DNA from: Shewanella eurypsychrophilus
Lineage (GTDB): Bacteria > Pseudomonadota > Gammaproteobacteria > Enterobacterales > Shewanellaceae
NCBI RefSeq assembly: GCF_007004545.3
Contig: NZ_CP045503.2
Coordinates: 1,334,501 to 1,398,500 of the forward strand
DNA: 64,000 nucleotides
Reading direction: 5' to 3'
The translations under genes were made by a program, and so were the position numbers. Positions 20,844 to 30,970 of this stretch are shown here, piece after piece. Below the pieces are notes generated by a model. That model was not told where the DNA came from. It saw nothing but the letters and a program-made list of their open reading frames with translations, and did no database searches. How positions within the stretch are numbered: position 1 is the stretch's first letter; every line of letters starts with the position of its first letter.

Positions 20844-21368
20844 GTGATTGATAGTGACGGCTTTCGCGCGAATGTGGGCATCATTATCTGTAATCGATTT
20901 GGGCAGGTTATGTGGGCCAGACGTTTTGGTCAACATTCCTGGCAGTTTCCTCAAGGTGGCGTTGATGAAGGCGAATCACCTGAAGAGGCAATGTATAGGG
21001 AGCTATATGAAGAAGTTGGATTAAGGCCTGAACATGTTCAGATCTTAACATCGACTCGTTCTTGGTTGCGCTATAGATTACCCAAACGTTTAATTAGACA
21101 AGATAGTAAACCTGTATGTATCGGGCAGAAGCAAAAATGGTTTCTACTGCAATTAAAGAGCAGTGAATCTGCGATAAACCTTAATGCTTGTGGTCATCCA
21201 GAATTTGATGATTGGCGCTGGGTGAGTTATTGGTACCCAGTGAGACAAGTGGTGTCTTTTAAGCGAGATGTATATAGAAAGGTGATGAAGGAGTTTGCTG
21301 CTATAGCACTTCCATTCCAGACCCGGGAGTTTAATCACAGTAATAAAAGAAGAGGTCGTCGACGTTAA
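20844..21368 (+). CDS. rppH: RNA pyrophosphohydrolase RppH
   Basis: A 174-residue Nudix hydrolase that removes pyrophosphate from mRNA 5' ends to trigger RNase E decay. The Nudix box runs from [12 protein letters not shown] to [10 protein letters not shown] (about residues 38-60) with all catalytic glutamates. [11 protein letters not shown] just before it is the RppH signature. I chose the internal GTG ([12 protein letters not shown]) because GGAG lies five bases upstream and it matches the E. coli N-terminus. The basic tail KRRGRRR may bind RNA. It is followed by ptsP, the usual rppH-ptsP pairing. Confidence 0.95.
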   Translation: MIDSDGFRANVGIIICNRFGQVMWARRFGQHSWQFPQGGVDEGESPEEAMYRELYEEVGLRPEHVQILTSTRSWLRYRLPKRLIRQDSKPVCIGQKQKWFLLQLKSSESAINLNACGHPEFDDWRWVSYWYPVRQVVSFKRDVYRKVMKEFAAIALPFQTREFNHSNKRRGRRR

Positions 21369-21443
21369 TTGAAGCGTTTAATGGCGATATGAAGTTATGG
21401 TGCAAGTCTAAAATAAACTGAGTGGTAAACAAGGAGTTTTCTG

Positions 21444-23669
21444 GTGCTTAAGACCTTAAGAGATATCACACAAGCTGTAGCATCGGCCCAAAATTTCCAC
21501 TCAGCTTTAGAGTTAATTGTCACTCGAACCAAAGTAGCAATGACAACCCAATGTTGTTCTATTTACCTATTAGAAGACGACAATCTTGTATTGTCCGCGA
21601 CAGATGGTTTACTTCAAAGTGCTGTTGGCCAAGTAAAGATGTCTCTCAGTGAAGGTTTAGTTGGCTTAGCTGCAGAGCGTGAAGAGCCTATTAATCTAGC
21701 TGATGCTCATCAGCACCCCAGATTTAAACACTTTGATCAAGTTGAAGAGGCCAGCTTTAGGGCCTTCCTCGCCGCACCTATCGTCTATCAAAAACGGGTT
21801 TTAGGTGTGCTGGTTGTTCAGCAAGCTGATACCCGACAATTTAATGAAGGCGAAGAAGCGTTCTTGATGACGTTGGCAGCTCAACTTGCCATGGCGATAA
21901 AAAATCAACGTAAGAAAGCTGAAGCGCCTGATTTATTGCTTTTTAAAGGGATCACAGCAGCAAACGGTATCGCTATTGCTCATGCGCTTGTACTTGGTGG
22001 ACAGATAGAGCTACAGCAGCCTGAAACTAAGGCCGTGGCTATAAAAGATGAAGTATCTCGTTTAATCGCAGCGATTGAAACTTGTAAAGAAACCTTATCC
22101 ACGCTATCCCAGCGATTTGAAAATGAAGAAGATAACGAAGTCGTTTCAATATTTTCAGCATTACAGTCATTGTTGGATAATGCGAGTTTAGGTGGTGAAT
22201 ATATAAAAGAGGTCAGAGAAGGCTGGAGTGCGGTATCTGCGGTGAGCCGTGTGTCATTACGGTATATCGAGCAGTTTACTCAAATGCAAGATCTCTATTT
22301 AAAAGAGCGTGCTAGTGATATTCGGGATTTGGGGTTACGAGTTCTAAGATTATTAATTGAACCGGAAAGAATGGGGTTTGAACCCGATGTTCCCGTTATC
22401 TTAGTGACTAAGGAAGCTGATGCGACTATGCTCGCCGAATTTCCCAGACATAAATTAGTCGGTATCGTGACCGAGCAGGGTGGGGTAAATTCTCATGCCG
22501 CCATCTTAGCGAGGGCGTTAGGTGTGCCTGCAATCATTGGCGTTGAGGGAGTTCTGGCTGCTAGGATTGATAAAAAACTTCTCGTTATCAATGCTAATCG
22601 AGGTCAACTACTGGTTTCTCCATCGCCAACTTTGATTGCTGAGTATCGAAGCCTTATTTCTGCCGAAAAAGCGCTGCAAAATCAGTATTCACAAGAGTTA
22701 GGCTTGCCCGCGGAAACGATTGATGGCAAACGTATTCATCTATACCTCAATGCAGGTCTGTTGAGTAGTTTGGCTTCAGAGATCGCAGAGGGGTCGGATG
22801 GCGTAGGCTTATACCGGACTGAAATTCCCTTCATGCTACATCAAAGATTTCCGAGTGAATCCGAGCAGGTGAAAGTGTATCGACAAGTTCTCGATATTGC
22901 CTGTGGTAAGCCAGTTGTAATGAGAACACTGGATGTTGGTGGCGATAAACCTCTGTCTTATTTTCCGATAAAAGAAGAAAATCCATTTTTAGGCTGGCGC
23001 GGGATCCGCTTATCACTGGATCACCCTGAATTATTCTTAGTTCAGCTTCGGGCCATGATCCAAGCGAGTGCAGGTAGTCGTCAACTACATATTTTATTAC
23101 CTATGGTGAGTAATTTAGATGAAATAGATCAATCAATTACTTACCTTGAACAAGCATTTATTGAACTTAAGAGTGATCTTGGAGATCAAATTGTCAAGCC
23201 GAAGGTTGGGATAATGATCGAAGTACCTGCACTCTTATATCAGTTGGCTGAAGTTGCAAAAAGAGTCGACTTCGTGTCTGTGGGCTCTAATGATTTGACT
23301 CAATATATGTTGGCTGTCGATCGCAATAATCCAAGAGTTAGTACCTTGTATGATTGCTATCACCCCGGTATTTTGAGAGCGTTAAAGCGAGCTCGATTTG
23401 ATTGTTGGCAATATCACTTACCAGTGAGCGTTTGTGGTGAGCTTGCAGGGGAACCCATAGGTGTTATTTTACTTGTGGCTATGGGATATGATCAGCTGAG
23501 TATGAACCAAGGCAGTTTGGCTCGTATTAATTATCTGCTGCGGCGTGTGTCTCATTCTGATTTGAGTGAGTTGCTTGAAATGGCATTGACTCTGTCGAGC
23601 GGTCAAGAAGTTAGAGAGTTAATCAGAGAGTACTTCGAGTCAAGAGAACTTAGCGCAATTCTGAACTAG
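21444..23669 (+). CDS. ptsP: PTS enzyme I, nitrogen-related (EI-Ntr)
   Basis: A 741-residue phosphoenolpyruvate-protein phosphotransferase heading the nitrogen PTS (PtsP-NPr-EIIA-Ntr). An N-terminal GAF domain (residues 1-150, including SLSEGLVGLAAE) senses small molecules such as glutamine. The phosphorylated histidine lies in EQGGVNSHAAILARALGVP (about 350). The PEP-binding barrel contains VMRTLDVGGDKPL, GIMIEVPALL and SVCGELAGEP. The start is GTG with AAGGAG upstream. It lies 75 bp after rppH. Confidence 0.95.
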   Translation: MLKTLRDITQAVASAQNFHSALELIVTRTKVAMTTQCCSIYLLEDDNLVLSATDGLLQSAVGQVKMSLSEGLVGLAAEREEPINLADAHQHPRFKHFDQVEEASFRAFLAAPIVYQKRVLGVLVVQQADTRQFNEGEEAFLMTLAAQLAMAIKNQRKKAEAPDLLLFKGITAANGIAIAHALVLGGQIELQQPETKAVAIKDEVSRLIAAIETCKETLSTLSQRFENEEDNEVVSIFSALQSLLDNASLGGEYIKEVREGWSAVSAVSRVSLRYIEQFTQMQDLYLKERASDIRDLGLRVLRLLIEPERMGFEPDVPVILVTKEADATMLAEFPRHKLVGIVTEQGGVNSHAAILARALGVPAIIGVEGVLAARIDKKLLVINANRGQLLVSPSPTLIAEYRSLISAEKALQNQYSQELGLPAETIDGKRIHLYLNAGLLSSLASEIAEGSDGVGLYRTEIPFMLHQRFPSESEQVKVYRQVLDIACGKPVVMRTLDVGGDKPLSYFPIKEENPFLGWRGIRLSLDHPELFLVQLRAMIQASAGSRQLHILLPMVSNLDEIDQSITYLEQAFIELKSDLGDQIVKPKVGIMIEVPALLYQLAEVAKRVDFVSVGSNDLTQYMLAVDRNNPRVSTLYDCYHPGILRALKRARFDCWQYHLPVSVCGELAGEPIGVILLVAMGYDQLSMNQGSLARINYLLRRVSHSDLSELLEMALTLSSGQEVRELIREYFESRELSAILN

Positions 23670-23732
23670 TTTAAGATAGTCTTAGTGTTTACCTGAGTTA
23701 GTCACTTATTATTTTTACGCCTTGGATTTTGG

Positions 23733-24536
23733 ATGGATAGTTTGTTGCTCATTTTTCTTGTCTGCTTAGGACTCGGGGCCGTGATTGGGTTTATGGCTGG
23801 ACTCTTAGGAATTGGTGGCGGCATTATTGCGGTTCCTGTTCTTTTATATCTGTTACCAAAGGCGGGTTTTGGATCTGAAATATTACCTCATGTGGCTATC
23901 GCTACTTCATTAGCGGCAATTATATTAACGTCTCTCTCTTCGGCCCGTGCTCATAACAGACAAGGTAATATACCTTGGTCACTGCTCAAGCCAATGTTAC
24001 CTGGGCTAGCGATAGGCTCAATTTGTTCAGGCTTTATCTCTCAGCTCTTTAGTGCCGACTTACTGCAACAAACCTTCGCCATATTTGTCATGGTTATGGC
24101 TTTACAGATGGTGTTTCCATTTAAAGTCAGTGAGAGGGATAAGCCTTTACCCAGCACAGCTGTATTATTTACTACCTCAGTGGTGATCGCCATCATTGCG
24201 GCTCTGATGGGCATTGGCGGTGGAATACTACTCATTCCTTTCTTAACCTGGTGCGGCATACATATGCGTAATGCCATCGGTTTTTCATCTGTTTCGGGTC
24301 TGTTTATAGCCTTCTTCGGCAGTGCGGGCTACGTAGTGGCCGGTTGGCAAGTGACTGGAATGCCGGAAGCTACATTAGGTTATGTATATTTACCCGCTCT
24401 ACTCGGCATAGTGACCACTTCTGTCCTAATGGCACCAATTGGTGCTAGAGCTGCCACATATTGGCCAGTTCCGGTGCTGCGACGGGCTTTCGCACTTTTG
24501 TTGATCCTCACAGGTCTGAAACTCGTTTTTAGTTAA
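23733..24536 (+). CDS. TauE/SafE-family membrane permease
   Basis: A 267-residue protein with about eight membrane helices in two repeats, each with a Gly-rich motif: FMAGLLGIGGGIIAVPVLL near the N-terminus and ALMGIGGGILLIPFLT near residue 150. This duplicated glycine motif is the signature of the TauE/SafE (DUF81) family, linked to export of sulfite or organosulfonates. The substrate is not predictable here. It lies between ptsP and thyA, as yfcA-like genes often do in gammaproteobacteria. Confidence 0.88.
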   Translation: MDSLLLIFLVCLGLGAVIGFMAGLLGIGGGIIAVPVLLYLLPKAGFGSEILPHVAIATSLAAIILTSLSSARAHNRQGNIPWSLLKPMLPGLAIGSICSGFISQLFSADLLQQTFAIFVMVMALQMVFPFKVSERDKPLPSTAVLFTTSVVIAIIAALMGIGGGILLIPFLTWCGIHMRNAIGFSSVSGLFIAFFGSAGYVVAGWQVTGMPEATLGYVYLPALLGIVTTSVLMAPIGARAATYWPVPVLRRAFALLLILTGLKLVFS

Positions 24537-24711
24537 TGGATTAAAGAGCAAGGTTTGGAACTAATTTTTGTATAAACAACTGATGTCTTTCACCTCTCAA
24601 GGGGAATTATTTATCTGGTGTCGTCTCGACTGGCTGGCTCGCTGATATGTGGATCTGCTAAACTCTCTACTGCTCTAATTTTCCATGAAGTGTCCCGAAG
24701 GAATAGCCTTA

Positions 24712-25563
24712 ATGAAACAGTATTTAGATCTCTGTAATAGAATTATCGATACAGGTACTTGGATTGAGAATGAACGTACCGGTAAAAGGTGCCTTACAGT
24801 TATCAACGCCGATCTTATTTATAACGTCGAAAAGAATGAGTTCCCACTCATTACGACGCGTAAAAGCTTTTGGAAAGCCGCCATAGCGGAAATGTTAGGT
24901 TATATCCGGGGTTACGATAATGCTGCTGACTTTCGTCAGTTGGGGGCAAAGACATGGGATGCCAATGCTAACGAGAATCAGGCATGGCTGAATAACACTC
25001 ATCGTAAAGGTGAAGATGATATGGGGCGTGTTTACGGGGTTCAGGGCAGAGCATGGAGTAAGCCCGATGGCGGTACCATCGATCAGCTTAAAAAAATCGT
25101 TGATAATCTTAGTAAGGGAGTCGATGATCGTGGTGAGATATTAAGCTTTTACAATCCTGGTGAGTTCCATATGGGTTGTTTGCGCCCTTGTATGCATACC
25201 CACAACTTCTCTTTACTGGGTGACACACTGTATCTTAATAGTTTCCAGCGCTCTTGTGATGTGCCACTTGGCTTGAATTTCAATCAGGTGCAGGTCTTTA
25301 CATTACTTGCATTAATTGCACAAATTACCGGTAAAAAGCCGGGGCAGGCATACCATAAAATTGTCAATGCTCACATTTATGAAGATCAGTTGGCGCTGAT
25401 GCGTGATGTTCAGTTAACGAGAGAGCCTTTCTCGCCAGCTTCTCTATCGATCAATCCAGATATTAAGTCACTTGAAGATCTCGAAACCTGGGTGACCATG
25501 GATGATTTCGAAGTATCAAATTACCAGCACCATGAAGCGATCAAATACCCCTTCTCTGTTTAA
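24712..25563 (+). CDS. thyA: Thymidylate synthase
   Basis: A 283-residue enzyme that methylates dUMP to dTMP using methylene-tetrahydrofolate. The nucleophilic cysteine lies in [12 protein letters not shown], followed by [15 protein letters not shown] (phosphate and dUMP contacts) and NAHIYEDQL. The segment after the nucleophile (PCMHTHNF) differs from the common PCHAFFQF, marking a divergent but apparently functional ThyA clade. I chose ATG at 24712 because AAGGA is well spaced upstream; nine more codons are open before it. Confidence 0.94.
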   Translation: MKQYLDLCNRIIDTGTWIENERTGKRCLTVINADLIYNVEKNEFPLITTRKSFWKAAIAEMLGYIRGYDNAADFRQLGAKTWDANANENQAWLNNTHRKGEDDMGRVYGVQGRAWSKPDGGTIDQLKKIVDNLSKGVDDRGEILSFYNPGEFHMGCLRPCMHTHNFSLLGDTLYLNSFQRSCDVPLGLNFNQVQVFTLLALIAQITGKKPGQAYHKIVNAHIYEDQLALMRDVQLTREPFSPASLSINPDIKSLEDLETWVTMDDFEVSNYQHHEAIKYPFSV

Positions 25564-25887
25564 AGTCAAACCTTTCTTAAGTTAGTGCTAATGCACTGAT
25601 ATTTCTGAGCTATCGAGTGCTTAATCTTCTTGAGATTAGCACTCGTTATACATTTTAAGTGCATAACTTTTCATCATTTTCTTCGCTTGTCACTTATGTG
25701 ACTTAAGTCACAATATTGTTTCTCTTGTATATTTACATTTGCTTGTAGTTTGAACAGTTGATAACTAGTCATTCACTCGCTACACTTAATAGCTCGGAAA
25801 TACCGATGTTTATAGCAGATGGAATCGAATATTCAATATGAAACTATTCGGCTACACTCAAATCATTAAGATTTATTGGAGCGTAAA
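25564..25887. promoter_or_regulatory. Intergenic region: thyA terminator and nhaA promoter region
   Basis: A 324-bp gap. The thyA-proximal part holds the 25614-25645 hairpin. The remainder is AT-rich and must hold the nhaA promoter and any NhaR site, but I cannot assign one with confidence. No coding frame is supported. Confidence 0.5.
25614..25645 (+). terminator. Hairpin after thyA
   Basis: CGAGTGCT(T)AATCT pairs with AGATTAGCACTCG with one bulged base. T-rich sequence follows. It lies 50 bp past the thyA stop and probably ends that transcript. Confidence 0.65.
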
Positions 25888-27069
25888 ATGGAAAAGGCTA
25901 TAAAGAATTTTTTAGGCCAGGAGTCTGCAGGTGGGATCCTGCTAATGCTGGCAGTTTTATTTGCTATGCTGATGGCTAACTCACCGCTTGCTGGAGTGTA
26001 TCAGGGCTTTCTCGATACAGAAATGCAGGTTCGGGTCGGTAGCTTAGATATCAATAAGACGCTCATTCATTGGATCAACGATGGCTTAATGGCGATCTTT
26101 TTTATGTTGATTGGCTTGGAAGTAAAGCGTGAATTGTTAGAGGGGGCACTTTCAAGTGCAGCTCAAGCATCTTTACCTACTTTTGCGGCGATTGGTGGCA
26201 TGGTTTTCCCAGCTGGGGTGTATCTGCTATTTAACTATGGCGATCCAATCACACAAGCTGGTTGGGCAATTCCTGCTGCAACCGATATAGCATTCGCACT
26301 TGGGATCATGGCGCTTTTAGGGAGTCGAGTTCCGGTTTCACTAAAAGTCTTTTTGTTAGCCTTGGCGATCATTGATGACCTTGGTGTCGTTGTGATCATT
26401 GCGCTTTTCTACAGTACAGACCTTTCAACAATCAGCTTAATTGTTGCGGCACTTGCTATTGCCGGCTTAGTGGGGTTAAACCGTAAAGGTGTCACCGCAT
26501 TAGGACCATATGGTGTTCTTGGAATCATATTATGGATTGCGGTATTGAAGTCTGGTGTACATGCCACGCTTGCCGGTGTGATCATCGCTTTCTGTATACC
26601 GCTTAGGGCTAAAGACGGCAGTTCACCTTCGGAAAGTCTCGAACACAGTCTACATCCATGGAGCACTTTCCTTATCTTGCCGATTTTTGCCTTCGCCAAT
26701 GCGGGTGTCAGCTTAAGCGGCATGAGTCTAGATGCGCTGGTTTCACCCGTTCCAGTGGGGATTGCTCTAGGTCTGTTACTGGGTAAGCCTTTAGGTGTAA
26801 TGCTTTGTAGCTATATTGCAGTAAAGCTTAAACTCGCCGTATTACCTGATGGTATTGGTTGGAGACACATAGCCCCAGTTTCAGTCTTGTGTGGTATTGG
26901 TTTCACCATGTCTATGTTCATCTCATCACTGGCGTTTGTCGGTGAAGGTGCGGTAAATGGAGACTTCGCTAGATTAGGCATTTTAGTTGGCTCACTGTTA
27001 TCAGCGGTCATCGGTTACTTCTGGTTGTCTAAAGTGCTACCACCTGCAAAGTCGCAGAAAACTACATAG
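25888..27069 (+). CDS. nhaA: Na+/H+ antiporter NhaA
   Basis: A 393-residue inner-membrane antiporter with about 12 helices, exporting Na+ or Li+ in exchange for protons. The catalytic aspartate pair is in [19 protein letters not shown] (Asp163/Asp164 of E. coli). The crossing-helix motif [14 protein letters not shown] and MFISSLAF near the C-terminus are intact. The ATG at 25888 has GGAG upstream; an in-frame TTG four codons earlier is less likely. The regulator gene nhaR lies two genes downstream. Confidence 0.96.
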   Translation: MEKAIKNFLGQESAGGILLMLAVLFAMLMANSPLAGVYQGFLDTEMQVRVGSLDINKTLIHWINDGLMAIFFMLIGLEVKRELLEGALSSAAQASLPTFAAIGGMVFPAGVYLLFNYGDPITQAGWAIPAATDIAFALGIMALLGSRVPVSLKVFLLALAIIDDLGVVVIIALFYSTDLSTISLIVAALAIAGLVGLNRKGVTALGPYGVLGIILWIAVLKSGVHATLAGVIIAFCIPLRAKDGSSPSESLEHSLHPWSTFLILPIFAFANAGVSLSGMSLDALVSPVPVGIALGLLLGKPLGVMLCSYIAVKLKLAVLPDGIGWRHIAPVSVLCGIGFTMSMFISSLAFVGEGAVNGDFARLGILVGSLLSAVIGYFWLSKVLPPAKSQKTT

Positions 27070-27093
27070 TCAAAAGTTCAGGGAGAATTTATT

Positions 27094-27477
27094 ATGAGAG
27101 TTGTTTTTCTTACTTTAGCTTTAAGTGCTGGACTTGTATTTAATGTGCAAGCAGAGCAATTAAATGCCTGTAATACAGATATAGAAAGCGAGACGTGTCA
27201 GCATTACTTAGAAGGGGTTGTAGACGGCGCTTTGATCTATAAGCCAAGTGCAACAGGTGCTCGTGTTGAGACCAGTAGCTATGAATCTAGGGCATTAAAA
27301 TACCGTAGTGGTAAACGTTTTCAGCAAGCCAATCGCACCTATTGCGAGAGCCGCATTCCTGACCGTAGTGTGCTTGTTACTGGGTTAGCAGAGGCATTTA
27401 GTGCTGGTAATGTGAATAGTGTTGAGCAACTTAACGGCGTGATAGTCAGTCTAATGGACTGTCAGCGGCTTAAATAA
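27094..27477 (+). CDS. Small secreted protein, Rap1a/Tai-like
   Basis: A 127-residue protein with a signal peptide (cleavage after FNVQA). The mature part has five cysteines, including CNTDIESETCQHYLEGVVDGAL and a late DCQRLK. The Cys/YLEGVVDGA pattern resembles small periplasmic Rap1a/Tai-type domains, but I cannot confirm the family. It sits 24 bp after nhaA, and its stop overlaps the nhaR start by one base, so it belongs to the nhaA-nhaR operon. Function is unknown; a periplasmic role connected with salt stress is a guess. Confidence 0.7.
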   Translation: MRVVFLTLALSAGLVFNVQAEQLNACNTDIESETCQHYLEGVVDGALIYKPSATGARVETSSYESRALKYRSGKRFQQANRTYCESRIPDRSVLVTGLAEAFSAGNVNSVEQLNGVIVSLMDCQRLK

Positions 27478-28388
27478 TGTCGCATTTAAATTATAACCAT
27501 CTTTATTATTTCTGGATGGTACATAAAAAAGGCTCGGTAGCGAAAGCTGCCGAGGCTTTATGTCTTGCACCGCAAACGGTTACGGGTCAGATCCGCGTAT
27601 TAGAGGCTCGTCTAAAAGGTAGCTTATTTAAACGTGTTGGCCGTTCACTTGAGCCTACAGAACTGGGTGAACTCGTATTTCGTTATGCCGATAAGATGTT
27701 TAGCCTTAGCTATGAAATGATAGACCTACTCAACTATCAAAAGGATGAAAATATTCTTTTTGAGGTCGGTATTGCTGATGCGCTGTCAAAAGCGCTAGCG
27801 AGTCGGGTGTTGTTATCTGTGGTTCCTAGCGATGGTTCGATGCATTTAGCCTGCTTCGAAGCGACTCATGAGAGCTTGATGGAGCGCTTAAGGGAGCACA
27901 AACTCGATATGATTTTATCTGATTGTGCCGGTGAATCACTAAAATACCCTGAAATACTCTCTAAGAAACTCGGTGAGTGTGGTGTAGGTTTCTTCTCTGC
28001 GGATAAGTACAGCAAGCGGTTTCCCGAGTGCCTCGAAGAGGGCAAGTTACTGATCCCTGGGAAACGTAGCTCACTGGGGCAGCAACTGCGACATTGGTTT
28101 GATGAAAATGGCTTAAATGTTACCATTCTCGGTGAGTTCGATGATGCTGCAATGATGAAAGCGTTTGGCTATTTCAAGCAAGGCATCTTTGTGGCTCCGT
28201 CAATTTATAAGCAAGATATACTCTCTCATGGTATGCATCTGCTGGGTGAAACATCAGATATTAAAGAGGTGTACCATGTGATGTTTGCCGAACGAATGAT
28301 CCAACATCCTGCGGTAAAACGTCTATTGGCCACTGATTTTACTGATCTGTTCGAAGGGACTGATGAACAAGTTCAGGGCTTGATATGA
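27477..28388 (+). CDS. nhaR: LysR-family transcriptional activator NhaR
   Basis: A 303-residue LysR-type regulator that in E. coli activates nhaA in response to Na+. The N-terminal HTH has NHLYYFWMVHKKGSVAKAAE followed by LAPQTVTGQIRVLEARLKG, closely matching NhaR. The C-terminal effector domain is complete. Its ATG shares one base with the stop of the preceding small gene, giving translational coupling. Confidence 0.93.
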   Translation: MSHLNYNHLYYFWMVHKKGSVAKAAEALCLAPQTVTGQIRVLEARLKGSLFKRVGRSLEPTELGELVFRYADKMFSLSYEMIDLLNYQKDENILFEVGIADALSKALASRVLLSVVPSDGSMHLACFEATHESLMERLREHKLDMILSDCAGESLKYPEILSKKLGECGVGFFSADKYSKRFPECLEEGKLLIPGKRSSLGQQLRHWFDENGLNVTILGEFDDAAMMKAFGYFKQGIFVAPSIYKQDILSHGMHLLGETSDIKEVYHVMFAERMIQHPAVKRLLATDFTDLFEGTDEQVQGLI

Positions 28389-28455
28389 GTGAACATCGAC
28401 TCAAACGGCAACAAAAGGTACACTAGCCCCATCATGAGAAGTAGGAGCTAAATGC

Positions 28456-28707
28456 GTGTCTGAACCAATGAAAATATCTAGAGTAAGATGGGCTTGCCGA
28501 CGAGGAATGCTAGAGCTTGATGTGTTGTTTCAACCTTTTGTTGAAAACCACTACGAGCAATTATCTGCAGCGGATAAACATATTTTCGTTAAATTACTCG
28601 AAGGTGAAGATCCTGTTCTTTTCGCCTGGTTTATGGGGCATGAAACATGTTCTGATCCTGAGTTAGCCGCTATGGTTATTCGCGTTCGTGGCAGAACAGC
28701 ACCATAA
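28456..28707 (+). CDS. sdhE: FAD assembly factor SdhE
   Basis: An 83-residue protein that promotes covalent flavinylation of succinate dehydrogenase (SdhA) and fumarate reductase. The diagnostic RRGMLELD motif is at residues 15-22, followed by the helical WFMGHETCSDPELA segment. The start is GTG with AGGAG eight bases upstream; an ATG four codons later is possible. It overlaps ygfX by 20 bases, the usual pairing. Confidence 0.94.
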   Translation: MSEPMKISRVRWACRRGMLELDVLFQPFVENHYEQLSAADKHIFVKLLEGEDPVLFAWFMGHETCSDPELAAMVIRVRGRTAP

Positions 28708-29155
28708 TTTTAATGTCAGCTCCTCATTCGACCAACGGCTCTCGTTGGTCGTTTTTGCTAGTGTTTGTTTAACGTCTTTTCTCATCTGGCCTTATTTTGA
28801 TAATCTGCTTTATCAAGTGTTCAAATATGTTTTGCTAACAGCCTGCCTAGTATTTTTTATTTACCAGTTTTGGCGATTAAACCGTTGGACTTGCAAGTTC
28901 AGCTTAGTCTCAACAGGCGATGGCAGAGTCATTTACCCTACAGTTAATCAGCTTAACTCAGACTGCGATGAGGCCTATTTTGAAAAGTTTACCCTGATTA
29001 AAAAGCCTGTAGTTACCCCTTTCGTGGTTCAGTTTTATATTCAGATAGAAGAGGGTAATCGTTCGAGTAAACGCATGATGTTTGTATGGGCGGATATGCT
29101 GGACGACACAAGTTATCGTAACTTGTGTCGTCTGCTATTAAATTACAATCGATGA
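28688..29155 (+). CDS. ygfX: YgfX-family membrane protein
   Basis: A 155-residue protein with two adjacent N-terminal membrane helices (about residues 18-60) and a C-terminal cytoplasmic part beginning WRLNRWTCKFSLVSTGDGRV. Paired sdhE-ygfX genes are conserved; in E. coli the pair was described as toxin (YgfX, acting on FtsZ/MreB) and antitoxin, but the antitoxin role of SdhE has been questioned. The start is GTG inside the end of sdhE. It is convergent with nadB, with one base between them. Confidence 0.85.
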   Translation: MAEQHHNFNVSSSFDQRLSLVVFASVCLTSFLIWPYFDNLLYQVFKYVLLTACLVFFIYQFWRLNRWTCKFSLVSTGDGRVIYPTVNQLNSDCDEAYFEKFTLIKKPVVTPFVVQFYIQIEEGNRSSKRMMFVWADMLDDTSYRNLCRLLLNYNR

Positions 29156-29156
29156 A

Positions 29157-30770
29157 TTATCTGTCAGGCTGCAGAATCGTCGGGGTCGGATTATCCAAAA
29201 GCTGAGGATGATCTATGTTGTAATGCAGTCCTCGACTCTCTTTTCGTTCCATCGCACTGCGGATGATCAACTCAGCAACTTGGACCAGATTTCTGAGTTC
29301 AAGTAAGTTATTGCTGACTCTGAAGTTACTGTAATACTCTTGGATCTCTTGTTGTAACATTGCACAGCGTCGCAAGGCTCTCTCTAAGCGTTTATCTGAA
29401 CGAACGATGCCGACATAATCCCACATAAACAAACGAAGCTCATGCCAGTTATGGGCAATGACGACCTCTTCATCAGAATTAGAAACTTTACTTTCATCCC
29501 ATGCTGGTAATTGGCCTGGCATAGGTATTTTATGTAATAACCCTGCAATGTCTTCACCCGCTGCTCGGGCAAAAACTAAACACTCAAGTAGCGAGTTACT
29601 GGCTAAGCGATTAGCACCATGTAAGCCTGTGTAGGCGACTTCTCCAATAGCGTACAAACCATTAAGATCAGTTTGACCGTGTAGGTCTGTCATCACACCA
29701 CCGCAGGTATAATGAGCGGCAGGTACAACAGGTATTGGGTCTGTGGTGATATCGATACCAAACTCTAAGCAACGTTTATATATCGTTGGAAAGTGTTTAA
29801 TCACAAAGTCTGCGGGCTTATGAGTGATATCGAGATAAACACAATCCGATCCGAGTCGTTTCATCTCGTAATCTATCGCTCGGGCAACGATATCTCTCGG
29901 CGCAAGCTCGGCTCTATCATCGAATTCAGGCATAAATCGCGTGCCATCAGGGCGTCTTAGGTATGCGCCTTCTCCGCGTAGTGCTTCAGTTAACAGAAAG
30001 TTTCTGGCATCTGCATGATAAAGACACGTTGGATGGAACTGGTTAAATTCCATGTTAGCGACTCGGCAGCCTGAGCGCCATGCCATCGCAATACCATCAC
30101 CGGATGCAATATCTGGGTTAGAGGTATATTGATAAACTTTAGAGCTGCCGCCGGTGGCAATTGCTACAAAACGGGCTTTAACCGTTTCTACCTGCTCGAC
30201 ATCTCTATTCCAGACATAGGCGCCTAAAACGCGATTCCCAGACAGGTTTAATTTTCGTGATGTGATGAGGTCAATGGCGTTATAGCGTTCTAGAACTAGG
30301 ATATTAGGATGTTGTCTAGCTCTGTCTTGCAGTGTGACCTGAACTTCTTTACCTGTTGCATCCGCTGCATGGAGTATGCGTCTGTGACTGTGACCGCCCT
30401 CTCGGGTCAAGTGATAAGGCGCATTTGCCGTATCGCCATCGCTGGTTTCTTCTTTATCGAAAGCCACACCACACTGAATGAGCCATTCCATGGATGCTTT
30501 GGCATTTTCAGCAGTAAACTTAACCACGGGTTCATCGCAAAGCCCGGCACCAGCGACTAAGGTATCTGCAACATGAGACTCTACGGTATCGTCCTCATCG
30601 AATACGGACGCAATACCGCCTTGAGCATAGTAAGTTGAACCTTCACTCAGTGGGCCTTTTGATAATAAAATAACTTGTGATTTTTCAGCTAGATGCAGTG
30701 CTAGAGTCAGACCTGCAGCGCCGCTGCCGATAACCAAAATATCAGATTGGTGTTCAACTACTTGTTTCAT
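29157..30770 (-). CDS. nadB: L-aspartate oxidase
   Basis: A 537-residue FAD enzyme oxidising L-aspartate to iminoaspartate, the first step of NAD synthesis. The FAD motif [18 protein letters not shown] is at the N-terminus. [20 protein letters not shown] and [20 protein letters not shown] carry substrate and flavin contacts shared with succinate dehydrogenase flavoproteins. Length matches E. coli NadB (540). It is divergent from rpoE, an arrangement conserved across gammaproteobacteria. Confidence 0.96.
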   Translation of the reverse strand: MKQVVEHQSDILVIGSGAAGLTLALHLAEKSQVILLSKGPLSEGSTYYAQGGIASVFDEDDTVESHVADTLVAGAGLCDEPVVKFTAENAKASMEWLIQCGVAFDKEETSDGDTANAPYHLTREGGHSHRRILHAADATGKEVQVTLQDRARQHPNILVLERYNAIDLITSRKLNLSGNRVLGAYVWNRDVEQVETVKARFVAIATGGSSKVYQYTSNPDIASGDGIAMAWRSGCRVANMEFNQFHPTCLYHADARNFLLTEALRGEGAYLRRPDGTRFMPEFDDRAELAPRDIVARAIDYEMKRLGSDCVYLDITHKPADFVIKHFPTIYKRCLEFGIDITTDPIPVVPAAHYTCGGVMTDLHGQTDLNGLYAIGEVAYTGLHGANRLASNSLLECLVFARAAGEDIAGLLHKIPMPGQLPAWDESKVSNSDEEVVIAHNWHELRLFMWDYVGIVRSDKRLERALRRCAMLQQEIQEYYSNFRVSNNLLELRNLVQVAELIIRSAMERKESRGLHYNIDHPQLLDNPTPTILQPDR

Positions 30771-30879
30771 CAGGTATCATAGTAAGTTCTGTGAGTGTTA
30801 CCTATGTTAAACCAAGCGGGCTTTTTTGGATAGATTCACGGTTAACAGAAAATAAATTCATTTCGATGTAATTTTTTTA

Positions 30880-30905
30880 GAACTTTTTCGAAGTTCGCTA
30901 GTCTA
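30880..30905 (+). promoter_or_regulatory. Sigma-E promoter of rpoE
   Basis: GAACTT (30880-30885) and GTCTA (30901-30905) are separated by 15 bases, matching the sigma-E consensus GGAACTT-N15-GTCTAA. It lies 66 bp upstream of the rpoE start, so RpoE should activate its own operon, as in E. coli. Confidence 0.85.
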
Positions 30906-30970
30906 CATATGTGCATATGATTCGAGCGACTGAGAAATCAGTATTTTAGATTTAGGAGTAGTCGGCTCGG

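Noticed and set aside
25614..25645. CIRCE element (HrcA site) after thyA
   Set aside because: CIRCE is TTAGCACTC-N9-GAGTGCTAA; here the arms are in reverse order with a five-base loop, so it reads as a terminator hairpin. The same applies to 33811-33840.
28456..29155. sdhE-ygfX as a classical toxin-antitoxin system
   Set aside because: SdhE has a clear role in flavinylation of succinate dehydrogenase and its antitoxin role is disputed; the pair is conserved core genome rather than a mobile module.
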